From Sarcocystis neurona (taxonomy: Eukaryota; Apicomplexa; Conoidasida; Eucoccidiorida; Sarcocystidae): a DNA stretch of 64,000 nucleotides. How positions within the stretch are numbered: the first letter of the stretch is position 1; the number at the start of each line of letters is the position of its first letter. The stretch spans positions 1,575,069 to 1,639,068 of the forward strand of contig KL647315.1 in assembly GCA_000727475.1 (NCBI GenBank), in the 5' to 3' direction. The position numbers and the translations under genes were made by a program. The notes beneath the pieces were generated by a model. That model had not been told where the DNA came from. It ran no database searches and saw only the letters and a program-made list of their open reading frames with translations. Shown here piece after piece: positions 1 through 29,800 of this stretch.

Positions 1-3000
1 CAGCCAGTTGCAGGAGTGCTGTGCAATGTAGGTACGCTGAAGTTTGTTAAACTCATGCTTCCTTGTTGTCAGGTGAAATGGGAGAATAGATGAATAAGGA
101 CGAGTTCACTGCACAAGCATGGAGCCACTTGTTGTTCACTTTCTACCCTACTCCATGGGGCTATGGTATGAAATAGTCCTACAAGAAACATTCTGACTGC
201 TTCCTGCACAACAAATATAACTGTGTTCTATTTCCTCTACATCCCGCGTACTTTAATGCTGAGGTTACGCACCAGAATCCATTTTCTCTCGCATATTCCC
301 CCGACGTGCAGCAGAAGACGTTTTCCTTCATACGACTTTCGTAGCCACAGAAGTAGTTGATCTCTTCACCATTAGCTCGACCGAAATTGTCCATCGCGTC
401 GTGTTAGCTTTTGTCGCGGAAAATTACTCTCGGTTCCTCTCACGCCGACAACAGCCCACCGTGTACGACCGGGGCTCGTGCAGTCAACGGCTGCAGTGGA
501 ACTGGAGTTTCTATCGTACAGGTAAATGCACCTCCACTGGAAGCGAATTTTGTCAGCGCACAAGCCTTTCTCTGCTGAAGTCCTCCGCGTGAAGCCTTAC
601 TTCCAAAAAAGTACAGTCACGTAGGAGTAGTGATACAATCGGGGAGCAAATGCAGCAGTATGCGGAACAGTAGGAACAGCAGCAGCGTAGGGCCCCTGTA
701 GCAAAAATACTATATAATATCCTCTTTGTCCCTCGATTTGTAGATGTATGGATACACACGTGTATGGTGTTACAAGCGGCGGCAACTGGAAGAGCATCAG
801 GAGCAGTGGGGGCAGCTGCTGTAGAGCTACAGCTGTAGCAATACTGAAAGCCGTTATCGTAGTACGCGATTCCAGTAGCCGCGCCCAGTGAGGTGCGAAA
901 GGAACCACCGCAGTAGTTCCTAAAGAGTTGCTACGGCAACTGGAGTATTACTCACCTGCTTCTTTGTCACCTACAGGTGTCCCATCATTCTGAAGGCAGT
1001 AAGCGGCAGCACTGTGGAGCAACAGCAGCTGCACCAGCAGCCGCAACTACAGCTGCAACCTTCTCTACCTTGGTCCCCTTTGAAGCGGCGCGACCCGCAA
1101 AAACTGCCTCCAAAATGTATTAATGTGGGGCGTCCGTTCTGATATTCAGCGTGTAGTCAGTTGTTCATTGGCACTGATATACAACTAGAGCTTCATTTAT
1201 GCTCCAAGGGTGTCGTGTATCTGAGCACTACTCAGTGACTTAGTGTGTTGAAATTAAGTGAGCTGAAACGTATGTGGTGGCGTTGCTTGATAGCGCGGCT
1301 GCTGTGGAGACTCACGACCACAGAGTTGCTCAAAAAACATTTTGCACATAGGTCCTGTCGTCTAACTGTGACGGCATTGAAGCCGGTTCGAATCGATGTA
1401 ATTGGCTGAGATGTATCGACGCCGGTACTTACTTAGTTTTCGACGTATGCGTAGAAGGATTTTTTTCCAGAAGGCAAGTACACACACGCGAACACGCTGA
1501 ACATCGCTAGTCTGAATCCTGGCTGTACGATATTCAAGTATGTATGCACATGCATATATATATATATATATATGTGCATGACCGCATGGCCAAGAAGCAA
1601 TTTAGCTGCTAGCAACTGCATACAGCTAATTAGATAAATTTGCGTACGAACGACACGGACACGTCTGTGTGTGTCGATACTCGGCAGAACCGCTAAGGTT
1701 GAGCTTAGATTTTAATCAGTTGCACGGATTTCTCTCGCTTCAGAACTATACCCAAGGAATTACATGCATATCTGTGTATGCATCGGCAGTAGCCTTCAAG
1801 TCTCATTCGGAGAAAGTAGTTAGCTGCGGCTCCCTGTTTTCACACTGGATTTACTTCCGCTCCGATGTACTCGAGTAATTGTACTGCCCGTCGCCAGCCT
1901 CGACTGCATCTAGCTGTAGCTTTGTGCACTGGCGCTTTACTCGAACACATACATCTATTTGCGTATGTAGCAGGATACGCGTGAGTGCATGTCGCAATTC
2001 CATCTCATCAAGTATGTGTACCTCCATTCTCATGTGGCCAGAAGAAGCTACCGGAGTACATCATTACGCGCACGGCTGCATATACATGCACGTAGCGAGT
2101 CGCGCACCTCATCTCTCCCGCTGCAGCCAGGAGAGGCTACTGCACCGCTTGTATCTCTTGGCCTGTTTTCGACACGTAATTACGCATACGCGATCCTCGA
2201 TCCTCTATTCTTACAACACGCTGTTGATTTGCGCTCGTGCAGGCCTCTCTGTGTCTTTTCATATACGGGTACTAGTACAGGTTTATACGTAGCCTATCTC
2301 ACTCTCACTCTCTCTACAAACATACGAACAGCTGTAGTTGTGGGTGACCCGCAACCCTGCTGCAGCTGAGATGCTTCCGTCGACAGCGCTCAGCTGCTGC
2401 TGGAAGAGTTGCACACGTTCCTAACTGGGCTGCCTTTTCGCTGAGCGCCTTGCCTTGCTGTGTTACGCGAAGGCGCTTTCGCTGCGCCTGTGCTATCCCG
2501 CCTGTTGATGATGATAATGATGATGGTGGTGGTGGATGGCTCTGTGTGGTAAGGCTTGTCGTTTGCTGTTAGTGCTCCTGGATCCGGTTACCGCCCTCGT
2601 GTGTGTCCAAGGCTAGTGCGTGTGGCTCCAGCCTCTATGCCGCGTGTCGACAATTTGCTGTAGACTGTTGTGCAGCTGCAGCCATAGCCAAAGCGACAGC
2701 AGTTCATGTCCCAGAGCAGTGTTGCATGTGCTCTCTCGTGTACTGTGGTGCTACCGCAGTGTGGTGGTGCTGCGCTCTAACGAAATTTGGGAGCGCAGCA
2801 GCCTGTCCAGATACAGCGGTGCTTCCGCGTCGCCCCAGCTGGTGTGAGTCGTCTTTTCATCTCTCCCCTGTCCACAGTGCACGTGTGCTGCAAAGGCGCC
2901 AGCAGTCAGTCGCGTGGCCGCGGCGTTCCGTTGACTCAGAAACAAGCACCCGCCACCGCGCAGCGCAGTGAAGCAGAGCGCCCCCATCTCCTGCTTCTCC

Positions 3001-4554
3001 CGTAATGCTGCTGCGAATGGCGGCGTCTTTCACACAAGTAGCGCAGCCTGCGCCGCGAGCGCAGCAGCAGCGACGTCCACCGGCAGCAGCAGGACCGGTT
3101 GACGCGTCGGTCAATGTAACAACACTACGGGATAGAGCAGCAGCGGGCGCGGCGCTCCGATGGGCAGCGCAGGAGTACAAATGGAGGAGGAATCTCATCA
3201 GCACCAGGACGGGTGGAACATGAAGGAGAAGGGAACACAAGGCACGGTACAGGAGCGTGGGCACAGCCGCACAGCAGCGTGGCCAACTCCCGCAGGAACA
3301 GGTCTAGCTTCGCCAGAAAGAGCACTATCCAGTCATAGAGTCCAGTCGAGCAGGGTGAGTCATTCATTCAAGGTGCAGTCACAGTACGTGGAGCAGCAGG
3401 AGCAGCGCGCAGGGCCTTGCAGTCGCGGCTAGTTCCTCCCAGGGTGCTACTACACGTAGTAGCTGGGCAGCTGGCGGTAGTTGCGACGACTTCCAATTCT
3501 CTGTGCAGCCCCCAGCTCTCTTTTTTTCCTTTTGTCCACACTGCTTCGTTCTCTTCGATTAAATTTTGTGGTCCAGCGCCCTGCTTTGATTTCGTGTGGT
3601 TTCCACCCCGCCTCTGGTTCTCGCGCTGCTTTCTCTCTCTGTGCCGTGGCGGCCGTCGCTGCTGCTCCTCGCGCCGTCGTACATACTCGTCACGCTGCGC
3701 GCTGTGCAGCAGCAACAGCGAGCACAGGAGCAGCGGTCCGGCGGCACCGCTGTATAAAATGTTGAAAGAAGCACTTGCGGACGACCGTAGGAGGCTGAAG
3801 AGTAGGAAAATCTTCTATGGAAGACGAGTGCTGGGCAGGAGAGGGGGAGCAGTTTTTTTTTCAACGCCGACCTCGCGGCTCCGGAAATTGAGTTGACAGT
3901 ATCCGCAGCGGCAACTCCGGAGGAGAGCGGGAGTGAGTAGAGGAGTCACTCGTAATTCCTCCTGTGACGCTCTTCAACACGCCGTAGAGTCTCAATTTTC
4001 CCGTGGTTTCAAATTTTTTCCCCCCCATCCGCGAAAAAAAATCCGCACATACGTGCTGCCCTTCCGTGACGTCGTGCGGAAATTACTGCGGTCCTCGTTG
4101 CCGGCATCACTTCCCTTCGTCGTCGTCCCTTTTACGGCTGCTCCTGCGGTAGTCTAGCGGCAGTCGACGGGCGTTTGCTCTCAACCCTCCGACCTTCCTG
4201 TACTAGTAGAGCCTGTGCCGTTCGTACAGCATCGGGAGCCGTGCTTCCGTGTATCTTCGCCACTTTTCCTGTTCCTTCTCCGGTCACTTTAGTTCTTACG
4301 CCTCGCTGTTTTCCTTTATGCGCGTCGTCGGCTCCCGTGTGCGGAAAAGTCACGCCGTTTGCTCGCCACCACCTGTTTCCTCGCGTCCTAACGAAACCCT
4401 CTGATTCAGTGTCAATACACAACAGTCTTCTTGCTCGGGTGTCCACACACCCCGGAAAGCACGGCAGGTGTGCGTGAAAAGTTGCCGTTGGCTCCACCAC
4501 CGACCCGGACCTTCCTCCCACCTTATTCTATATTGGCTGCCATTTCTTTACACC
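1..4554. other. Upstream region of CDPK1 with no recognisable gene
   Basis: I find no conserved protein or RNA gene here. Open frames are short and on both strands. The first 500 bases are less repetitive than most of the window, and a 71-codon minus-strand frame at 179-394 has ordinary composition but matches nothing I know. A short TA run lies near 1555-1572. About 2600-3420 is GC-rich with scattered CAG/CTG codons. From about 3480 the + strand becomes pyrimidine- and GC-rich, which resembles a 5' leader for the gene that follows. Confidence 0.5.
3481..4554 (+). promoter_or_regulatory. Candidate 5' leader/promoter region of CDPK1
   Basis: This is the roughly 1.1 kb directly before the CDPK1 start codon. 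It is low in microsatellites, rich in C and T on the + strand, and contains no long frame continuous with the CDPK1 start. The start context at 4551-4558 (CACCATGG) is strong for a eukaryote. The promoter and leader assignment is inferred from position and composition only; no TATA box or initiator can be defended by eye. Confidence 0.3.
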
Positions 4555-21287
<16,733 letters not shown>

Positions 21288-24200
21288 AGGCAGGGCGGCG
21301 GGCCTACGTGCTGCGCTCTGCTGCTGTCTCGTCTCCGCACGCACACACGCGCGTGTCTCCGCCTGTCTCTGTGTCTCGTCTCCTCCTCGACTCGCCGCTG
21401 TCCATCTTCTCTCCCGTCTCGCCGTCTCCCCCGTCTCGCCGTTTCGCCGTCTCCGGCTTCTTTTAGTTCTCCGTCATTTTCGCCCGTCTCCCCTCTGTGT
21501 CTGTGTGTGTGCGTCTGTTCCTCTTCACTGCGTCAACGGGCGGTCGTCCCGGCAGCAGCAGAGGCCACTGCAGGAAACAAAAGAAGTGCTGCCTGCTGGC
21601 CGGCCGCGGGAACTTCGACACGAAGAAGGAGCCCGAAACACGCAGAGAGCCGCACAGGAGAGCTTGTCAGTATCTTCCTCTGTAAATATGTGTGTGTGCG
21701 GGTGGCACTTGCCCGTCTATGTATGTATGAAGAGACTCAGCAAACGGCGACTTATTTACGCCCCGTCACGCAGCAGATGCTGCACATGTATCGTTGAAGA
21801 AGCAGTACGTGTGTGTGTATAAATGTATATACGTATGTACTGGCTGGGTGTAACTTCTGGGGTGAGACTGAGTGAGAGTTATATATATAAATGTAGTCTT
21901 GATAGGTCACGCCCAATTTTCTCCTCGTATATTTTCGCGTGTGGAGATGGTTGGCTTGCCCCGTCTCCCGTGCGTCTCCTTCTTCGCTGTCTCCGTGCGT
22001 GCGTGTCTCCGCCTCGCTGTGTCTCCGTGTCTCTATATACACGCCTCGGGAAATTCTCGTCTCTGTGTCAAAGGAAGGGAAATGGTCGGGAAGAAGACCC
22101 CCCCGTTTCTCTGCGAATGACTCACGACCAAACAGCACCTTCTCAGACGCCAAGTGTAAGGAGGTCTACACTCTTCACATACACATATGCATGTCTACCA
22201 TATACTACCGACAGAAGGAAAAGTACACGGAGGGAAATATATATACATACATATATATATGTTCATCTGTAGATATATGTATATACGTGTATGTGTCTAC
22301 AAGAAAAAATTCACCATATATAAATATATATATATATGTGTATGTATGCCGTACACTATCGATACATACACATGTATATGTGTGAGTATATGAATAAGCG
22401 AAGATCTCATAGATAGCTATTTATAGATAAAAGTAAATATAGATAGATCGCCAAAGGTTGACACACGTCGCCTCTGACTTGACTCCCGCCAAGCAAAGTC
22501 AGACCGGCCACATGCGTGTACATCCCTGCGGCCGTATATATATACATATATATCAAGTACACGCAGAGACAGAGACATACACACACACACATACAAAGCA
22601 AAACAAATATATGTATGTACATATACATATATATATTTAAGATAGAGAGAGACAGGGGGAGAAGGATATGTCTCTATATATATGTATGTAGGATGGAGAG
22701 GGCGAGACACAGGGGGAAAGGTATGTCTGTGTGTGTGTGAGACAAATAGGGGGGGACAGAGACAGAAAGATATACTGATGTATACGTATATATATATATA
22801 TGTATAGGAGGATGATACAACAGAGAAGAAGAAGAGGGCGGAGTCTGCGTAGTCGTATAGCTGTTCACAAGCGACTGTATACTGGTGGGATCTTCTTTTT
22901 CTGTTATATATATATACATATATATATATGTATATGTATATATATAATAGAGTCTACTCGACAGAAGAGGCCGGTGCTGCGGTAGCGTCTTGCTACGTGT
23001 GTATGTCTGTCTTTGTAAGTATACGTATGCATACGCTTGTGGGGGAGGTAGGTCATATGTATGCAGATACGTGTATACATATATATATATATATATAAAT
23101 TAATGAATATATTGATTTCTGTGTGTGTATGTCTGGAGAGAGGGACGGTGGATAACCTTCGCATTAATATATACGAAGTGAAGAAAGGACATGCGTAGTG
23201 GTGCGGAGAGTCACATGGAGGAGGCGCTGTAGAAGTGTGTGTATATGTGTACATACGTGTATATACGTATGTGTGGAATATATGTATGCATGTGTGTATA
23301 TATAGGTGCGTGTGAGTGAATACAAATGTAGAGGAAGGTAAGGACAAAGGGGAGAAAGCAGTGAGTCGAGGAAAGCAGCAGCACCCGAAGAAGACGTCTG
23401 CTGCGTTGAATGGGACAGAGAGAGGCAGACAGAGAGATACGTGCGTGTCCAGCAGCGGAGACCGCCACAGCAGCAGCACGAAAACGGGTGCAGCAGCAGC
23501 GCAGCGCTGAAGGCGGGCGACTGCAGGGAAAAAGAAGGCGGCCGAGCAGGAGGAGAGCGAGGAGGGGAAGGCGGAAAAGAAGCAGCAGTGCAGGGAACGC
23601 AGTCGTTAAAGCGAGAGAGGATAAAGAGTAGGACTAAGAAGAAGGAGGGAAGAATAGAAGAAAGCAGCAGCACAGAAGAGGGCGGCAAAGATGCAACACG
23701 CCAGTAGCGTGTTGTACGTGTGAAAATGAAGAAACTGCTGCTGTAGCTGCAGAGAGCAGGGCAAGGGAGCAACAACTGCTGCTGCTGCCTGCGCGCGCGC
23801 GCAGACGAAGGAAAGGCAGCAGCTGCAGCAGGAAGGAATGAGGCTGCGTGCCGCAGCAGTAGAGCATTCTCAGAGAGCCCGAACCGCAGATAAGCGACGA
23901 CAGCAGCGAGGTTTTCGCAGCTGCTGAGACCCCTCTCCAGCAGCAGCAAGCGCTCCGCGAGAGAGGCCTGCACAGCGTTGCTGCTGCTGCATCAGGGGGA
24001 GGCTGCGGATGGAGGGGCGAATCAGACGCAGCAGCGGTTGCTGCAGCAGCGCGGAGGAGACTAAAGAAAACATGGGCAGCAAACGATAAAAGTGTGACGA
24101 ACACACCGGCGCTACATGTCTCTTACCCACACACACACAGAGCAAAAATGCGTACGTGGTGTACGTACAGCAGCGCCGGTAGGTTTGTGTGTGTGTATGT

Positions 24201-27200
24201 AGAGAGAGGTGCAGCAGCACCTGTCGTCAAAAATCGCTGGCGATGTCTACTGCGGAAGACACACTGCAGCAGCAGTGCTGAGCAGCGCACAGCAGAAGGT
24301 CGTGACAGCAGCGTCGCACAAGCCAGAACAGGAGCGGCGGCAGCAGCAGCAGCAGCCGTGGGGCAGCAGTCGCTGTAGCAGAAGTATCACGAACTTTCTC
24401 CACGTGCGCACAGGAGAGGGCAGCAAGGCCCGGGGGTGGGGGTGGAGGGGGAGCAGACAAGCAGAAGTGATGTGTGCTGCATGTTGATGTATGGAAATAT
24501 TACCGCTTCTGCATTTCCGAGCAGCAGCAGCAGCAACGCGCGAAGTTGGCGTGCTCTGTTGCATGCGCAGCAAGCTCTCGCATACACAGTAGCCTGTTTT
24601 TCTTCACACAGCGCAGCCTGTTACGTGCAGCGCAACGTCAGGCATGTGTGAGACACGCGAAGCGCAGTTGTGACTTGGGCAAGGCGCATGCGATGCTGCA
24701 GCAGCAGCGGGAACCAACGCGCCGGAAGCAGCAGCTGCGGCCGTTGCCGAAAGCAGAGAGCCACACATCGCTGTGCTGCAGCTGGGTCCGCTAGGGCGTC
24801 AGCGACACAAGACTGCGAAGAAGAGAGGCTGTCTTACGTAGAACCAAAGCATGGGAAATCGGCGGCCTGAACGTTACGGTAGCAAACGGAAGAACATCTT
24901 CCGTTACGCCGCAGCAGCGCACCTTACCGCTCTTCGCTTTGTGTTGCCCGCCTCATCCGGTGCTGCCGCGCTGGAGTATCAAATTTCCACTCGCTGCCGA
25001 TCGTCGGGCTAGTGCTGCTGCTGCACTTGCTGCTGCTGTGGGCGTTGCAGCTGTTGCTGGTATCGCCGCTATTGCCGGAGCCTTCAGCCGCATCAATTCA
25101 GCTCGACAGCTGCTGCTGCCGCAGCAACTTCGTAGGGCTGCTGTGATGTACTCGCACTGCCGCTTTTGTGTCGCTGCCGAGGCTGCTGGTGTACGGGCCG
25201 TGCTGCCGGTGCTTTACAAGGAAGTTGGCAGAGGTTTCTTGGGGGCACGCCGGTGCTTTCTTCTTGTTGAACTGCCGGTTTTTTACACGTTTTCTCAAAA
25301 AGTGCTGCTGCACGTGGGTCTTCGGCTTCACAATAGCCGCTACTCGCGCTGATGCTACAGAAGATTTTTTCTTTACCAGGTGTGGGAGCTACTGTTTCAG
25401 CAGCAGGTTTCCTTCTGGAGCGTTGCTGTCTTCGTGTTGTTTTTTGTGTGTCTTTATACTCCTCATTATCGGTTGCTGGCGCCAGCTGCTTTGATCGGAT
25501 AGGCTACACCGTTGTTGGCCCGGGTGCGCCGTCCGTCTGCTGTTGTTCATCGGGCTGGTATCGTTAGGACTGCTCCGAAGATGGCCGTCGCTGACGATCC
25601 TGCTGCTCCGGCTGCTTCTGCGTCTGATGTTGAAGCCTCGTAGCTGTTCCTGTTGTGTGCACGGCTGGACGCGCGTCTGGCGGCAGCGGCTGGTGAAGCA
25701 GCACGACGGCCATCGCAGCAGGAGCAACACAGCAGCTGCAGCAGTAGTATTTCAGCGTGAGTCGCATTCACCCGTAGAGTAGCAGGAGGACGACGAACAG
25801 GATCAGTAGCAGCGTTGCGTTGCTGCTGCTGCAGCCCAGCAGCACAGCGTAACGGTTGCTGCTGCAGCGGCGCCCGTGCGCAAGACACGCGAGCCGGCAA
25901 CAAGTGTGCTAGTCGGCTGTCGTATGGTCTCGCTTGTCAACTCGAGATGGAAGCGCTGCACTTCTAGCGTGCTCGGCTGGTGCGTCGTGAATGTTGGGAA
26001 ATGCTTGACTAGACACCTGGCAGCTGCTGCTGTTTTTCTTGTCGCGGCCGCGACCGCGATGGGTCGTCTACCTTTTGCAAACTTCTAGACGAGGAAGGGG
26101 CGCACTCGAACAGCAAACGCAGCTGCAGAGGGGGGATTCAAGGCGCTACTGAGAAGTCGTCATGCAGCACGTATCGCTGCAGCAGGAGATGCAGGACCAG
26201 CAGGAGTCGCTGAAAGAATGAGAGGATGGTCGCGTGGCAGGCACAGATTGTCAAGTGGACAGTGCAGCATCAACGACGGCCAAAACAGAGAGGGAGAGGA
26301 AGATGAGGAAAAGGCTGTGCCGGGGGAGGCTGGCTGCTGTTGATATTGTTGCACGGGCGACGGGTGTGCGTGTGTGCGTCTCTGTGTGTGTGTGTGTGTG
26401 TGTGTGTTTGGCTTGTCTTGGCGTTGTCGCGCGTTTGGCACGGGTCCCTCTGTTGTTTTCTTTGCTGCACACTGTTTGTTGTTTTCCGTAGAAGTTGTAT
26501 AGATGGTAAACGGATACGCCCTGTGGGTGTTTGTGATGTGGACATTTCTTCGACCTCGGAATATTCACTTCTCCATACCGTAAGAAAGCGTGTATGCAAG
26601 TACATTCAGATATGAAAACTCTCTCACCGCGGTCGCTGGGACTGTCAAAAGGGCTCAAAGAGTTGCGCGCTGTTATGGCAGCTTCGAACGAACCTGTCGG
26701 TCGACGCTGTGTTGCTCAGAATCAACGACGGCAACAGCAGCAGCAACAGCAGCAGAAGGGAACGCTGTTCTTGCTCAAGAGTGGAGTTGCAGTCGCAGCA
26801 GGAGCAGCACGTGGCATACACACATGTTCACTCACGCGTGCGCAGCAGCAAAAGGAGCAGCAAGGACGCCAGTACCCCCTACAACAGCTCACCTGAGCTG
26901 CTGGCTCTTTGTCAACAGCTGCACGAATATTCACAGTGGGTAAACCAGTGCGACTCTCATATCCCTCCGACGTCTCTGCAGCTCGATCTCCTCCTTTTTT
27001 TCACTGTGCTGCCGCTGCAGTTGCTATCATAGCACTTGCTGGTGATGGTGCTGCAGCTGTTGCTCGTGCTGTGTGTTTCTTACTGCAGCTACTGCGGCTG
27101 CCGCTGCGCTCTGCCCTTGCTGCAGCTGTCACTGCTGCTGCCGTGCGTCTCACTGCGGCTGTTGTTGTTGCCGCGGGTGCTTCCGCCGCAGCTGTTGTTT

Positions 27201-27869
27201 TGCTGCTGAGTTGACTATGTTGTGGGTCCTGCTGGCGCTGCGCCTGCCCGGCATTTGAACCTTCTCGCTGTTGCTGGCGCGGCCCTCACACGTCACCTTG
27301 TTTCGTGCTGCTCTTCGCAGGGCGGCGGGTTTACCTCGGAAGCCGCTGCTACTACTGTCGCTCCTGCAGTTACTGCCACTACTTCTGTCGATGTCGCTCC
27401 TCTTGTTACTGCCACTGCTGTTGTTACTGCCGCTGTTGCAGTTACTGCCGCTACTGCTATCACTGCCTCTGCTCCTTTTGCTGCCCCTGTTGCTGTTACC
27501 GTCCGCCTACTGCTGCTGCTCTGTCCTTGTTCCCAAGTCCGTCAGGAACCGGGTAGAGCAAGGGGCTCTTCTGCGCCCGTCGTATATTCTTGTGCACCTG
27601 TCAAACCTTAGGAGGGAAGTCTGTTAGTTTGTCGTGCTGAACACTTCGTTCCCACTTTGCAGAACACGTTTCCCGCGCCCCGTCGCCTGCAGCTCTGCCT
27701 TCTGTCCCGGGCTTCACTATTGTCCACGTAGGTTCGCCTCACCATTAAGAGCAGGAGAAGTTGTCCTAGTTGTTGCGCTAGAAGTAATACTGTCCTGCTT
27801 CTACTACTACTGTTGGTGGAAGCAAACTAATAGGACTGATACAAGTACATTAGGGGTAACAGTAGCAGC

Positions 27870-28440
27870 GTAGCTGCGCTGCTAGTAACGCTACTAGTAG
27901 TAGCAGTCGCAGGGGTAGTTGCAGTTGTAATACGTAAGAAGACTATCAGTAGTCCTCCTAATAATAATCGTACTTTTACTAATACAGCAGTGATGTAATA
28001 GTGGTAGTACTCATAGAAGGACTACTGGCTTTCATAGCAGGAGTAGAAGTTGTAACAGTCGCTGTAGTAGTAGCAGCAATACTAGCAGTAACATTAGCAA
28101 CACTAGGAGTAGTAGCAGTGAGAGGAGACATTCCAGTAACGACAGCTTTATTGCTAACAAAGGTAGCAGCGCTAGTCACAGCAGAAGGAGTAATCGACCT
28201 CGTAGCAGCGCTAGGAATAGTAGTAATTGCAGTAATAGTAGGACTAGCAGTAATAGTACAGCTTCAAGTATTGAGACGAGCAGCGTTGCTCGCACGAGTA
28301 GTACTATTGATGGTATTATCAGCAGGACTTCTACTAGGAGCAGTAGGGATAGCCGTTGTTCTAGAACTACCAGTAGCTGCAGCAGTGATAGCAGTAGTGC
28401 TGACGCTGCATATCACTTGTCGGCGGACTCTCGCTGTGGG
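27870..28440. repeat. Degenerate GTA/GCA trinucleotide block
   Basis: Interrupted AGT/GTA/GCA triplets with many substitutions. One + strand frame (28001 onward) reads as an unbroken Val/Ala/Leu/Ile-rich peptide, and the minus strand reads as Thr/Ser/Ala. This looks like an old, mutated relative of the CAG tracts rather than a membrane-protein gene. Confidence 0.6.
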
Positions 28441-28849
28441 TTGTTGCAACAGTTCGCACATATCTGTAGATGTATATTTTATATATAGAGAGAGAGACCC
28501 ACATGTACATGCGTGTGCATGCGGTGTGTATACCAGAGTACACAATTGTACGCAATTGTACGCGTGGACGTGTGTACACATTTCCGCTGGTATATGGAGA
28601 TTTGTACGCTTGTGCAGAGGTATGCAAGTGAGCGACTCATGTCGTTCTTGGAGCACATAGATCTCGTTCCTTGTATGGCTCATGCCAGACACGCGAAATA
28701 AACAACCCGGCAAACAATCAAAAAAAGCAACACACATGCTTCTCAAGTGTTTGGATCTACCCGCATATATATATATGTATATATATATACGTATATATAT
28801 ATATATATATATAAATGTATATGTATATTTACAGCAGTAAGAAAACCGT

Positions 28850-29800
28850 GGCGTCTCCCGCAAGTGTATACGAAAAGACGGGCAACAAGAGTATCAATAT
28901 CTCTACGTGTATCTCTACCGATCTCTCCCTAAATACCCCTGGTGATCCATGCACGAGTCCAGGGAGAAGCGGTCCAACGGCTAAACGCTGCTGTAGCACA
29001 GGGACTTTGTGGTACAGCTTCTTTCCACACGTGAAGAGGAGTGTCCGCGCAGCAACTCGTACCGCTGCAACTCCGCCTTCGAAGTGCAGGGTTTGTTCCT
29101 GCAGCTGCTGCTGCAGCAGGCGGAGGAACCCGCTGCCTCTTCCGCGCCCCTCTGGCATGCGACTCTTCATCTAAGGCAAGACTCAAAGATGAACTCTGCA
29201 TGCCCACGTGCAGCAGCTTTGGCTTCCTACGCATGCCGTGTACGCGTTCTTCTTGGCCGAGTGTAGACATTCATTTCGGTCAGTGAAGAGGCGTACTACA
29301 TGCGTAACGCTCCTGCAGTCCTGCAAAACTGAAGCACTAAGACCTGCTTCCCGGCACCGAGTCCTCCGTATGCGTCATTCCCTGAGAAACCGCCCGGATG
29401 ATTTTCCGCGACAGGCGCGTGTGTACACTTCAACACAAAGAAGTGCGTATTGCTTGTGTGTGCGCGCATTTAGACACCTGTGCTGTGGATACAGCCTATC
29501 CATGTCAGTGTGTGATGACTTGTGTGTATGCGAGGCGTTTCTCTCTCTACGACGACGTTCCTTACTGCAGCAGCGGGAGCAGTAGCGAGCGGAAAGTTGG
29601 CGAGGCCTCTCTACGCATAACAAAAAGCAGTAGTATCGACCTGAGCCTCAGCACACACTTGCTGCACATGAGTCATACCGTATCTAGGAAAGAAGTTTGC
29701 ACATGTACATCCGTCTTCTGAGAAGTAAAGGATATATACGCAAGGTGCAGCTTCATGGGATGCGAAATAGGCACAGTTCTTGTTCTCTAGCGCGTGTGCC
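28850..29800. other. Low-repeat island, function unknown
   Basis: About 950 bases of ordinary, non-microsatellite sequence between a TA-rich block and a CAG block. Frames on both strands are open for 80-120 codons. None contains a motif I recognise, and I cannot choose a strand. It could hold exons of an unidentified gene or a regulatory region. Confidence 0.3.

Noticed and set aside
1378..1402. GGTTCGAATC, resembling a tRNA T-loop/B box
   Set aside because: The flanking bases do not form a T stem, and no acceptor, D or anticodon arms can be drawn upstream.
28001..28660. Hydrophobic 219-codon frame suggesting a membrane protein
   Set aside because: It comes from degenerate GTA/GCA triplets. 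There is no segmentation into helices and loops and no family match. It is kept only as a repeat observation.
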